A stretch of DNA of 10,426 nt. Source: JBJXHB01 sp046160725 (GTDB lineage Bacteria > Pseudomonadota > Gammaproteobacteria > Burkholderiales > Burkholderiaceae_C). Every line of letters begins with the position of its first letter. Position 1 is the first letter of the stretch. This document shows positions 1 through 5,800 of this stretch, one piece after another. The position numbers were made by a program, and so were the translations under genes. The notes under the pieces are model-generated. The model saw only the letters and a program-made list of their open reading frames with translations, ran no database searches and was not told where the DNA came from. The stretch covers positions 1 to 10,426 of the forward strand of contig JBJXHB010000010.1 in the NCBI GenBank assembly GCA_046160725.1. Reading direction: 5' to 3'.

Positions 1-167
1 TGCGGCCCGACGGCACGCTGCACCTGCAGCTGGCCGAGGGCTGCCGGATCCAGCTGGCACCGCGCACGGTGCGGGCGCTCTTCCGCTGGCTCGACGAGCT
101 GGCCGGGCTGCGGCAGCAGGCTGCGGCGGAGCCGGCCGGCGACCAGCCGGGCGAGGTGTCGGCATGA
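1..167 (+). CDS. Unknown Mu-like phage early gene, C-terminal fragment
   Basis: Only the last 54 codons are present, read in the frame starting at base 3; the gene begins left of the window. The tail reads RPDGTLHLQLAEGCRIQLAP at its start, then a helical stretch (TVRALFRWLDELAGLRQQ), then an Ala/Glu/Pro-rich end. Its TGA (165-167) overlaps the ATG of the next gene by 4 bases (ATGA). This is the same coupling seen further down the cluster, so it is very probably a real member of the same phage operon. GC-rich third positions support coding. I do not recognise the family. The fragment is too short to assign a role, and position in a Mu-like early region is the only functional hint. Confidence 0.6.
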   Translation, partial: RPDGTLHLQLAEGCRIQLAPRTVRALFRWLDELAGLRQQAAAEPAGDQPGEVSA

Positions 168-487
168 ACCGCAAGACCGAGCTGCTGAACGCGCTGAGCC
201 GCCACCAGGGGCACGGGCAGGGCATCGGCGCGCGAGCGCTGGCCGCCCAGCTGGGCCTGTCGCCGCGCGAGCTGCGGCGGCTGATCAGCCGCTGCCGCGA
301 CGACGACGGCCATGCCATCTGCGGGCACCCGTCCACCGGCTACTACATGGCGACGACGCCCGAGGAGCTGCAGACGAGCTGCGCCTTCCTGGAACACCGG
401 GCGATGCACTCGCTGCGGCTGCTATCGCGCATGAAGAACGTGAGCCTGCCCGAGCTGCTCGGGCAGTTGAAGCTGAACCAGGCCTGA
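164..487 (+). CDS. Small winged-helix-like phage DNA-binding protein
   Basis: This 107-residue protein probably binds DNA. Residues about 19-45 (IGARALAAQLGLSPRELRRL) look like a helix-turn-helix, with an A-x-x-L-G-L-S turn and a basic recognition helix. Residues 51-66 (AICGHPSTGYYMATTP) resemble the beta wing of a winged helix. The C-terminal part (about 69-103) is helical and ends in LPELLGQLKL. The start is supported by GAGG at 153-156, 7 bases before the ATG, and by a 4-base overlap with the preceding stop. Its TGA overlaps a possible downstream ATG by one base. Similar small HTH proteins occur in the early region of Mu-like prophages, but the exact role (regulator or replication accessory) cannot be read from sequence. 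There is no recognisable enzymatic motif. Confidence 0.75.
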   Translation: MNRKTELLNALSRHQGHGQGIGARALAAQLGLSPRELRRLISRCRDDDGHAICGHPSTGYYMATTPEELQTSCAFLEHRAMHSLRLLSRMKNVSLPELLGQLKLNQA

Positions 488-504
488 TGGCCGAAGGAAG
501 GACC

Positions 505-1029
505 ATGATCGAACTGACCGAGGTGCAGGCGGCCGCCCGGGCCTATGCCGACGCGCGTGCCAGGCTGGCCGAGCGGGTGGCGGTGCTCAATGACGGCATC
601 GAGCAGCTGAAGCGCGACAACCTGCCGGGCGTGCGGCGGGCGCTGGAGCGGGCCGCGCAGCTGGAGGCCGAGCTGCGCGCGGCGGTGGAGGCGGCGCCGC
701 ACCTGTTTGCCAAGCCCCGGACGGTGGTGATGCACGGGGTGCGGGTGGGCTACGAGAAGGGCAAGGGCCGCATCGAGTTCAGCGACGCCGCGCAGGTGGT
801 GCGCCTGGTGCGCAAGCACCTGCCCGACCAGGCCGAGGTGCTGATCCAGGTCAAGGAGCAGCCTGTGAAGAGCGCGCTGGCGCAGCTGACGGCGGCAGAC
901 CTGCGGCGCCTAGGCTGCACCGTCGAAGAGGCGGGCGACGCGGTGGTGATCCGCCCTGTGGATACGGATGTGGACAAGTTGGTCGCGGCGCTGCTGAAGA
1001 GCGCAGCACAGGAGGCGCAGGCCGAATGA
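505..1029 (+). CDS. Mu Gam-like host-nuclease inhibitor family protein
   Basis: Mu Gam binds DNA ends and shields them from host exonucleases; it is related to eukaryotic Ku. This protein is 174 residues from the chosen ATG, the same length as Mu Gam. It has the expected plan: a long N-terminal coiled coil (about 5-63), then a mixed alpha/beta domain (about 70-165) with HGVRVGYEKGKGRIEF, RLVRKHLPDQ and an Ile/Arg/Pro ending (AVVIRPVDTDVDKLVAALL). I chose ATG 505 over the longer in-frame ATG 487. GAAGGA (493-498) sits 6 bases before 505, while 487 has no convincing ribosome site, although 487 overlaps the previous stop. Position before gp16 and mor genes agrees with Mu order. Sequence identity to Mu Gam itself looks low, so the family call rests on architecture and context. 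It could be an unrelated coiled-coil phage protein. Confidence 0.6.
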   Translation: MIELTEVQAAARAYADARARLAERVAVLNDGIEQLKRDNLPGVRRALERAAQLEAELRAAVEAAPHLFAKPRTVVMHGVRVGYEKGKGRIEFSDAAQVVRLVRKHLPDQAEVLIQVKEQPVKSALAQLTAADLRRLGCTVEEAGDAVVIRPVDTDVDKLVAALLKSAAQEAQAE

Positions 1030-1445
1030 GCACGAAACGCGCGCCGGCCAGGCATGGGCGCGACAGGCCGGTGGGACCAGGGCAAGGTGTTCCCGGACAG
1101 GCCATCGCCGCCAGGCGTGGCCCGAAACAACATGCTCAGTCGGGTGCCGATGCCATCCCTGCATCGAAGGCCCGGCCGGTTTCCGGTGTCCGAGAACACC
1201 GGGCTATCAACAGCATCACCTGCGGCACCCCGGAGGGCCTGGAGGTGATCGAGTTCGCCGTGCGGTACACGTGCGGCGCCTACGTGTCCGCGACGGTGGC
1301 GGGCCAGCGCGCCAGCTCGACCTCGTCGGCCTCGCAGGCCGCGCAGGCGCTGGCCGAGAAGGTGTTCGGGCGCCCGGCAACGGCCCTGTCGAGTCTGGCC
1401 CGGGATGACGTGCCCGGGCGGTCCTGGTGGAGGGCGGTGCGGTGA
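1026..1445 (+). CDS. Hypothetical Mu-like phage protein with atypical N-terminal half
   Basis: This 139-codon reading frame starts with an ATG overlapping the previous stop by 4 bases (ATGA at 1026-1029). GGAGG at 1011-1015 lies 10 bases upstream. I do not recognise a family. The C-terminal part, from about residue 60 (ITCGTPEGLEVIEFAVRYTC), reads like a real protein domain: a short beta-rich stretch followed by an Ala/Ser-rich helix (SSASQAAQALAEKVFGRP). The first ~58 codons have far more A/T at third positions (AAA, AGG, CAA, GGT, GTT, CAT), few hydrophobics, and two perfect DNA hairpins. That half may therefore be non-coding or acquired. The true protein may be shorter, though I see no good internal start near codon 60. 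It sits between gam-like and gp16-like genes, where Mu carries several small genes of unknown role. Confidence 0.5.
   Translation: MSTKRAPARHGRDRPVGPGQGVPGQAIAARRGPKQHAQSGADAIPASKARPVSGVREHRAINSITCGTPEGLEVIEFAVRYTCGAYVSATVAGQRASSTSSASQAAQALAEKVFGRPATALSSLARDDVPGRSWWRAVR
1148..1202. repeat. Two adjacent perfect inverted repeats (hairpins)
   Basis: Two dyads lie 16 bases apart. The first is CGATGC-N7-GCATCG at 1148-1166; the second is CCGGTGT-N6-ACACCGG at 1183-1202. Both are perfect and have loops of hairpin size. Together with the odd codon use of 1030-1205, they suggest the DNA or RNA here does something besides coding. They could form RNA structures in the phage transcript or be protein-binding sites. 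No T-run follows either one, so they are not standard terminators. Confidence 0.45.
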
Positions 1446-1915
1446 TTGCGACGCCGCGCCGGGTGGTGGACGGTGAGGGCGCCCGGCGGGCTGACCTGGC
1501 CGCCATCCACATCGCCAAGAAGGCGCTGTGCTGGGATGACGAGACCTACCGGGACATCATGTTCACGGTCTGCCGCGTGCGGTCCAGCGCCGAGATGGAC
1601 TTCGGGGCGCGCAAGCGGTGGCTGGCCCACCTGCGGGCCTGTCAGCAGGCCAGCGGCGTGGCCGGTGGGCCGCCGACCAGGCCGGCGCCGGTGCGGCGCG
1701 CGCTTGAGCCCGTGGAGCGCAAGATGTGGGCGCTGTGGATGCAGCTGGCCGATGCCGGCATGGTCCAGCAGCGCTCGATGGCGGCCCTGGAGGCCTACTG
1801 CAAGCGCCAGACGGGCGTCGACCGCCTCGCCTGGCTGAACGGGCGCCAGCAGGACCTGGTGGTCGAGTCGCTGAAGAGGTGGCTGGCCCGGGATCCGGCC
1901 GCCAAGGGGGCGTGA
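1442..1915 (+). CDS. Mu gp16-like regulatory protein, DUF1018 family
   Basis: This 157-residue protein matches the phage Mu gp16 / DUF1018 family. The N-terminal block (residues 16-67) carries the characteristic ADLAAIHIAKKALCWDDETY, then VCRVRSSAEMD and a LAHLRAC helix. The C-terminal block (about 92-150) carries MWALWMQLADAGMV, a YCKRQTGVDRLAWL motif and a closing LKRWLAR helix. The biochemical role of gp16 is not well established; it is encoded just before mor in Mu, as here. I chose GTG 1442 over GTG 1427. It overlaps the previous TGA by 4 bases (GTGA), and GGAGGG (1429-1434) sits 7 bases upstream. The stop shares one base with the mor ATG (TGATG), so the two are likely translated together. 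Confidence 0.85.
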   Translation: MIATPRRVVDGEGARRADLAAIHIAKKALCWDDETYRDIMFTVCRVRSSAEMDFGARKRWLAHLRACQQASGVAGGPPTRPAPVRRALEPVERKMWALWMQLADAGMVQQRSMAALEAYCKRQTGVDRLAWLNGRQQDLVVESLKRWLARDPAAKGA

Positions 1916-2316
1916 TGGGCCGCAAGGGCGACAAGCGGCTGCGTCAGCTGGTGGACGACCTGGTCTCGGTGGTCGCCTCCGAGCTGGCCGCCAATCTCGG
2001 CGTGCCGGATGAGCGTGGGCGCGAGATCGGCGGCCTGGTCGCCGATCGCATCTGCTTCATGTACGCCCGAGCCTACCTGTACGTGCCGGCCCAGCTGGAG
2101 CGGCGCCTGACCGCCCGCGACCGGGACTTCTGGGCCGCCTACTGCACCGACAGCCCGACCGCCCGGCGCAACACCGCGGCCCGGCTGGCCGAGGTCAGCG
2201 CGGCGCTGGGCATCACCGAGCGCCAGGGCTACAACATCGCCGCCCTGATGCGCCGGCTCGAAGCGGACGCCCTCCAGCCGAGCCTGACGGGCTTCGACGC
2301 CCCCGCCGCAAAGTAG
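1915..2316 (+). CDS. mor: Mor-family transcription activator (Mu middle regulator)
   Basis: Mor activates the middle promoter of Mu, turning on the gene for the late activator C. It is a dimer with an N-terminal dimerisation domain and a C-terminal helix-turn-helix. The 133-residue product here, close to Mu Mor at about 129, has the matching parts: LVDDLVSVVASELAANLGV (12-30), a helical segment leading to the conserved strand YLYVPAQ (54-60, compare YIPRG in Mu Mor), and an HTH at about 88-112 (AARLAEVSAALGITERQGYN). The ATG overlaps the gp16-like stop by one base, with AAGGGGG at 1904-1910, 4 bases upstream. Mu C is a paralogue with the same fold. Position after gp16 favours Mor. Its usual target genes (C and the late block) are absent from this window. 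Confidence 0.85.
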   Translation: MGRKGDKRLRQLVDDLVSVVASELAANLGVPDERGREIGGLVADRICFMYARAYLYVPAQLERRLTARDRDFWAAYCTDSPTARRNTAARLAEVSAALGITERQGYNIAALMRRLEADALQPSLTGFDAPAAK

Positions 2317-2475
2317 CCCCGGCCCAGCTTGCAGAGCCTGCAAGCAGTTTTCACCGCGGCCCCGATTCTTCCGCCTTCATCCGAGGTCTTCCGGCCTTCT
2401 TTCGCGCGCGCCGGTCATCGAATATCTCGGGTCCGGTCAGCTCCCGGCCCTATCCGCACAGCACCGGGAGACCCC
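2317..2475 (+). other. Intergenic region between mor and DUF922 gene
   Basis: These 159 bases separate the phage cluster from the DUF922 gene. After the dyad, the stretch 2365-2400 is pyrimidine-rich and holds a near-duplicated motif, TCTTCCGCCTTC (2367-2378) and TCTTCCGGCCTTC (2387-2399). The copies start 20 bases apart, about two helical turns. No convincing sigma-70 promoter is visible; the best -10 match is TCGAAT at 2418-2423. The position corresponds to the Mu middle promoter, where Mor acts, so the repeats are candidate regulatory sites. I do not see a reading frame worth calling here. Confidence 0.35.
2327..2351 (+). terminator. Intrinsic terminator or Mor-site dyad after mor
   Basis: A perfect 8-bp inverted repeat with a 3-base loop, GCTTGCAG-AGC-CTGCAAGC (2327-2345), is followed after AG by TTTT. 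It begins 11 bases past the mor stop. The simplest reading is a Rho-independent terminator closing the phage transcript, although the T-run is short. Mor and C bind dyad-symmetric sites in Mu, and the Mu middle promoter lies just after mor, so an activator-binding role is a real alternative. Confidence 0.6.
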
Positions 2476-3075
2476 ATGGCCGTCGATGCACGTCGAGGCA
2501 ACATCCGCCGCGGCACCTACAACGTCAGCGGCGCGACGCTGGCCCTGATCAACCGGGCGATCGAGCGCTCCGGCCCGCGCGACCCGAACGACGGGCGGCG
2601 CTATTCCGGCGTCTGCATCTGCACCTACCGCGTGGTGGTGTCGGGCCGCGACTGGGCATTCGAGACCGAAAGCAGCGGCCCGCCCGTACGGGTGCGCTGC
2701 ACCCTGGGCAACGGCAGCGTGGTGGCCGACTGCCGCATCCAGACCCCGCGCCTGACCAGCCGCCTGACGGGCGACGACGCAGCCGAGTGGACGCGCTTCC
2801 AGGCCTCGGTCGTCGACCACGAGAACGGGCACATCGACGAATACATGGTCGAGGGTCGCGCCATCGCAGCCGAGATCAACAGCCTGTCGGCCACCGGCGA
2901 GGGTCGCAACGAGCGCGAGGCCCAGCGCGCGGCCCAGCAGCAGCTGGCGCAGCTGATCCAGCGCAACGTAGGCGCCCGGCTGGCCGCGCGCGCCAATGCG
3001 GCCGCGGGGCGCTACGACGGGCGCAACCAGCATGGGCGCTCGCAAGGGGCCGTGCTGCGGTTCACCATCCGCTGA
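2476..3075 (+). CDS. DUF922-family putative Zn-dependent protease
   Basis: This 199-residue protein carries a gluzincin-like zinc site. Residues 105-127 read EWTRFQASVVDHENGHIDEY followed by MVE. HENGH (115-119) gives two His ligands and the catalytic Glu, and E127 is a candidate third ligand. The end holds YDGRNQHGRSQGA (180-192), resembling the Y-D-x-x-T-x-H-G-x-x-Q-G ending of DUF922 proteins, a family predicted to be Zn proteases without a settled function. It has no signal peptide, unlike many secreted DUF922 members, so it is predicted cytoplasmic. Cys47, Cys49, Cys75 and Cys86 precede the site. ATG 2476 was chosen because GGAG (2467-2470) lies 5 bases upstream; the frame is open back to 2329 but that part looks non-coding. 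It follows mor on the same strand, so it may be phage cargo or the first host gene. Confidence 0.7.
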   Translation: MAVDARRGNIRRGTYNVSGATLALINRAIERSGPRDPNDGRRYSGVCICTYRVVVSGRDWAFETESSGPPVRVRCTLGNGSVVADCRIQTPRLTSRLTGDDAAEWTRFQASVVDHENGHIDEYMVEGRAIAAEINSLSATGEGRNEREAQRAAQQQLAQLIQRNVGARLAARANAAAGRYDGRNQHGRSQGAVLRFTIR

Positions 3076-3081
3076 CCGCCG

Positions 3082-3087
3082 TAGCAT
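3082..3087 (+). promoter_or_regulatory. Possible -10 element placing the cupin start at or near the transcript 5' end
   Basis: TAGCAT lies 7 bases before the cupin ATG at 3095, and no ribosome binding site is visible between. This spacing would make transcription begin at or next to the ATG (a leaderless message). A -35 is poor: TTCACC at 3061-3066, spacing 15. The gap after the upstream stop is only 19 bases, so readthrough from the DUF922 gene is equally possible. Confidence 0.3.
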
Positions 3088-3094
3088 CCGGGCC

Positions 3095-3637
3095 ATGGCC
3101 GACCTGCCCGCACCGCCAACCGCAGCGCCACCGGTGCCGCTGCCCGCCATGGCACCGATCACCGATGCCAACCCGACGGTCGAGCAGATGCAGGCGCGGC
3201 TGGCCCGCTTCGACACGCTGCAGCCGACGGCCGACTATGTGGACGCCGGCATCCCGGGCTGCGAGCGCACCACCTGGCGCGTGCTGGGCCTGCCGCCGGA
3301 CGCGCCGCTGCAGGCCGAGCAGTTCCACCTGAACATCGTGCATTGCGAGCCGGGCAAGTCCGCGCCGCTGCACAACCACCTGACGCAGGAGGTGTTCATG
3401 GCGCTGTCGGGCAGCTGGGAGGTGTTCTGGGGGCCGCAGGGCGAGCGCAGCCTGCGCCTGGAGCGCTGGGACACCATCAGCATTCCGCCGGGCGTGTCGC
3501 GGGGCTTCCGCAATGTCGGTGCGCAGGGCGCCTATCTGCTGGGCATGGCCGGCGGCCACGACCCCGGGCGCATCAACTGGCCGGCACCGGTGCGCGCGGC
3601 CGCGCAGGCCGCGGGCATCACGCTGCCGGCGGATTGA
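3095..3637 (+). CDS. Single-domain cupin protein
   Basis: This 180-residue protein has one cupin beta-barrel. Motif 1 is a perfect G(X)5HXH(X)3E(X)6G match at residues 87-106: H93, H95 and E99 are metal ligands. Motif 2 is at about 125-140 (WDTISIPPGVSRGFRN), where the usual fourth ligand His is Arg (R136). It can still fold, and could bind metal through three ligands, but is not a textbook dioxygenase or isomerase site. The substrate is unknown. The first 20 residues are Pro/Ala-rich and probably disordered. ATG 3149 (MAPITDANPTVEQM) is an alternative start. No clear ribosome site precedes ATG 3095. It ends 18 bases from the stop of the opposing c-di-GMP gene. Nothing in the sequence ties it to the aromatic operon at the right, although small cupins often accompany such pathways. 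Confidence 0.8.
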   Translation: MADLPAPPTAAPPVPLPAMAPITDANPTVEQMQARLARFDTLQPTADYVDAGIPGCERTTWRVLGLPPDAPLQAEQFHLNIVHCEPGKSAPLHNHLTQEVFMALSGSWEVFWGPQGERSLRLERWDTISIPPGVSRGFRNVGAQGAYLLGMAGGHDPGRINWPAPVRAAAQAAGITLPAD

Positions 3638-3647
3638 TCGCCTTGGC

Positions 3648-3667
3648 GTCGGGGCTCAGCGCCCGAC
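3648..3667. terminator. Possible hairpin at convergent gene ends
   Basis: GTCGGG (3648-3653) pairs with CCCGAC (3662-3667); inside it GC/GC pairs past a single bulged G, with a TCA loop. It sits between two convergent genes and covers the stop codon of the minus-strand gene, where a shared terminator would be expected. Neither side has a T-run, so in this GC-rich DNA it may be chance. Confidence 0.3.
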
Positions 3668-5800
3668 CAACTGCAGGTGGCGACGCGACGGCCGCATGGT
3701 GCTGCGCAGCCGCTCCTCGAACTCCGCCGCGGGCAGCGCCTTGGCGAACAGCCAGCCCTGGAACTGGTCGCAGCCGATGCCGGCCAGGAAGGCGCGCTGG
3801 GGCTCGGTCTCGACACCCTCGGCAATGACCTTGGCGCCCATCGCGTGCGACATCTGGACGATGGCGCGCACGATGCCGGCGTCACCGTTGTCCTGCGGCA
3901 CGCCGTCGATGAAGCTCTTGTCGATCTTCAGCCGGTCGATCGGAAAGCGCTTCATGTAGGCCAGGCTGGAGTAGCCGGTGCCGAAGTCGTCGATCGCCAG
4001 CTTCACGCCCATGCGGGCCAGCGTGTCCAGGCGCAGCAGCGCCTCCTCGGCGTCGCGCACCAGGATCGACTCGGTCAGCTCCAGCTCCAGCAGCGATCCC
4101 GGCAGGTCGGCTTCGGCCAGCACGCTGCGCACGCGCTCGACGAAGTCGGCCTGCTGGAACTGCAGCGCCGAGACATTGACCGACACCTGGATCGCCAGGC
4201 CCTCGTGGCGCCAGTGCGCGGCTTGCCGCACGGCATCGGCCAACACCCAGTCACCGATGGCGATGATGAAACCCGTGTCCTCGGCCACCGGGATGAAGCG
4301 TCCGGGCGGGATGTCGCCCAGGGCCGGGTCGCGCCAGCGGATCAGCGCCTCGGCGCCGATCACCCCGCCGCTGGCCAGGTCGACCTGGGGCTGGTAGTGC
4401 AGCCGGAAACGCCCGGCCGCCAGTGCCTGGCGCATCGCATGGTCCAGCTTGAGACGCTCGCGCAGGTCGGCGTCGTGGCGCGGCTGATGAAAGCGCATCG
4501 ACGCGCGGCCACCGTCCTTGGCCCGCTGCATGGCGCTCTCGGCATGGCGGGCCAGGGCTTCGGCGTCGGTGCCGTCGGCCGGGTACAGCGCAGCGCCGAT
4601 GCTGCAGGTCAGCGTGAACTGCAGTTCGTCCACCGTCAGCGGCGCCGCCACCGCGTCCAGCACGCGGCGGCCGGTGACCTCCGCGCCGCGCATGTCCGCG
4701 TCATGGATCAGCACCGCAAACTGGTCACCGCCGACGCGGGCCAGCAGGTCGCCCTGGCGCAGGCAGCCCTTGACCCGCTCGGCCACTTCCTTGAGCACGC
4801 GGTCGCCCAGCGCGGGGCCCAGGCTGTCGTTGATGTCCTTGAAGCGGTCCAGGTCCAGCACCAGCAAGGCCGGGCCGGTGCCGCCACCTCGCTTGACCTC
4901 GCGGATCGCCTGCGCCATGGCCTGGCCCATGCTGCGCCGGTTGGCCAGCCCGGTCAGCGCATCGGTGGTGGCCAGCGCCTCGATGCGCTGACCGGCCCGC
5001 ACCATGTCGGTCAGGTCGCGGAACGACCAAACCCGCCCGCAGGGCCGGCCCTGGCTGCACTGCGGCTGGGTCACGCGTTCCAGCACCTGCCCAGAGTGCA
5101 GCTGGATGCGCTCGCTGCTGGCCAGCAGCGTGGCCTCGGCGATGCTGGCCAGCTGCCGCGCGTAGGCATCGGGGTCGACGACGCTGCGGCGCATCCAGTC
5201 GAAGATCGCGGCATCGTCGCGATGCGCCAGCAGGTCCTCGGGCAGGCCCCAGATCTGGGCGAAGCGCCGGTTGAAGACCCGGATGCGTCCGGCCAGGTCG
5301 GTGACCAGGATGCCGTCGGCGGTGGACTCCAGCGTCGCCTGCAGCTGGGCCACCAGGTTCTCGCGCTCCTCGGCCTCGCGGGCCTGGGCGCTCATGTCGC
5401 GCACCGTCACCAGGAAGTGGCGGCCGGCCGTGCCGTCCGGCGCCGCGTCGGCGGCCAGGGGCTGTATGCGGCGCTGCACCTGAAGCAGCCGGCCGGCGGC
5501 GTCCACCAGAACGGAGTCGGACTGCAAGGTGCCGGGTTCGTGGCGCGCCGCGTCGTCCCAGTACGCCAGGTCCTCGGGCGTCGCCATCAGGGCATCGGCT
5601 CGCGCGCCGGGCAGGGCGTCGCGGGCCTGGCCCAGCAGGCGTGCCGCGGCGTCGTTGGCGGCGCAGACGGTCAGGGCCGGCGCGCGCACGATCCAGGCCG
5701 CGTCGCCGAGGGCGTCCAGCAGCGCCTGCCAATGGCGCAAGGCCGACCCGCCGCCCGGGGCGGCGGTCGTCGGCACGGCGCGTACGGGACGATGGCTCAC
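3656..5800 (-). CDS. PAS-PAS-GGDEF-EAL protein, probable c-di-GMP phosphodiesterase
   Basis: This 714-residue soluble signalling protein is predicted to hydrolyse cyclic-di-GMP. Order: PAS-like domain about 20-137, short coiled coil 138-155, PAS about 156-265 (STADGILVTDLAGRIRVFN), GGDEF about 276-440, EAL about 448-700. The cyclase signature is GGDQF (357-361), with Gln360 in place of the acidic residue, so cyclase activity is probably lost. The inhibitory I-site R348-x-x-D351, five residues before GGDQF, is intact. EAL residues are complete: E484-A-L, N542, E574, E577, D604-D605 in DDFGTGYSS, K625, E661 in EGVET, and Q681. The usual Pro in QGxxFxxP is Ala (QGWLFAKAL). There are no membrane segments. 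The start is GTG 5800, which overlaps the stop of the upstream HD-GYP gene (GTGA). The ribosome site is weak, so translation is probably coupled. Confidence 0.93.
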   Translation of the reverse strand: MSHRPVRAVPTTAAPGGGSALRHWQALLDALGDAAWIVRAPALTVCAANDAAARLLGQARDALPGARADALMATPEDLAYWDDAARHEPGTLQSDSVLVDAAGRLLQVQRRIQPLAADAAPDGTAGRHFLVTVRDMSAQAREAEERENLVAQLQATLESTADGILVTDLAGRIRVFNRRFAQIWGLPEDLLAHRDDAAIFDWMRRSVVDPDAYARQLASIAEATLLASSERIQLHSGQVLERVTQPQCSQGRPCGRVWSFRDLTDMVRAGQRIEALATTDALTGLANRRSMGQAMAQAIREVKRGGGTGPALLVLDLDRFKDINDSLGPALGDRVLKEVAERVKGCLRQGDLLARVGGDQFAVLIHDADMRGAEVTGRRVLDAVAAPLTVDELQFTLTCSIGAALYPADGTDAEALARHAESAMQRAKDGGRASMRFHQPRHDADLRERLKLDHAMRQALAAGRFRLHYQPQVDLASGGVIGAEALIRWRDPALGDIPPGRFIPVAEDTGFIIAIGDWVLADAVRQAAHWRHEGLAIQVSVNVSALQFQQADFVERVRSVLAEADLPGSLLELELTESILVRDAEEALLRLDTLARMGVKLAIDDFGTGYSSLAYMKRFPIDRLKIDKSFIDGVPQDNGDAGIVRAIVQMSHAMGAKVIAEGVETEPQRAFLAGIGCDQFQGWLFAKALPAAEFEERLRSTMRPSRRHLQLVGR

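Noticed and set aside
1054..1248. Alternative 64-codon plus-strand frame in the odd segment
   Set aside because: It has no ribosome site and no stop/start coupling, and it overlaps the frame that is coupled at both ends. It is noted as a reason for doubt about the region but not called as a gene.
1427..1441. GTG 1427 as start of the gp16-like gene
   Set aside because: This GTG overlaps the GGAGGG (1429-1434) that is ideally placed for GTG 1442, which also overlaps the previous stop.
2329..2475. Longer start for the DUF922 protein at 2329
   Set aside because: The added 49 residues are encoded by the hairpin and pyrimidine-rich intergenic DNA, with no ribosome site at 2329. ATG 2476 has GGAG 5 bases before it.
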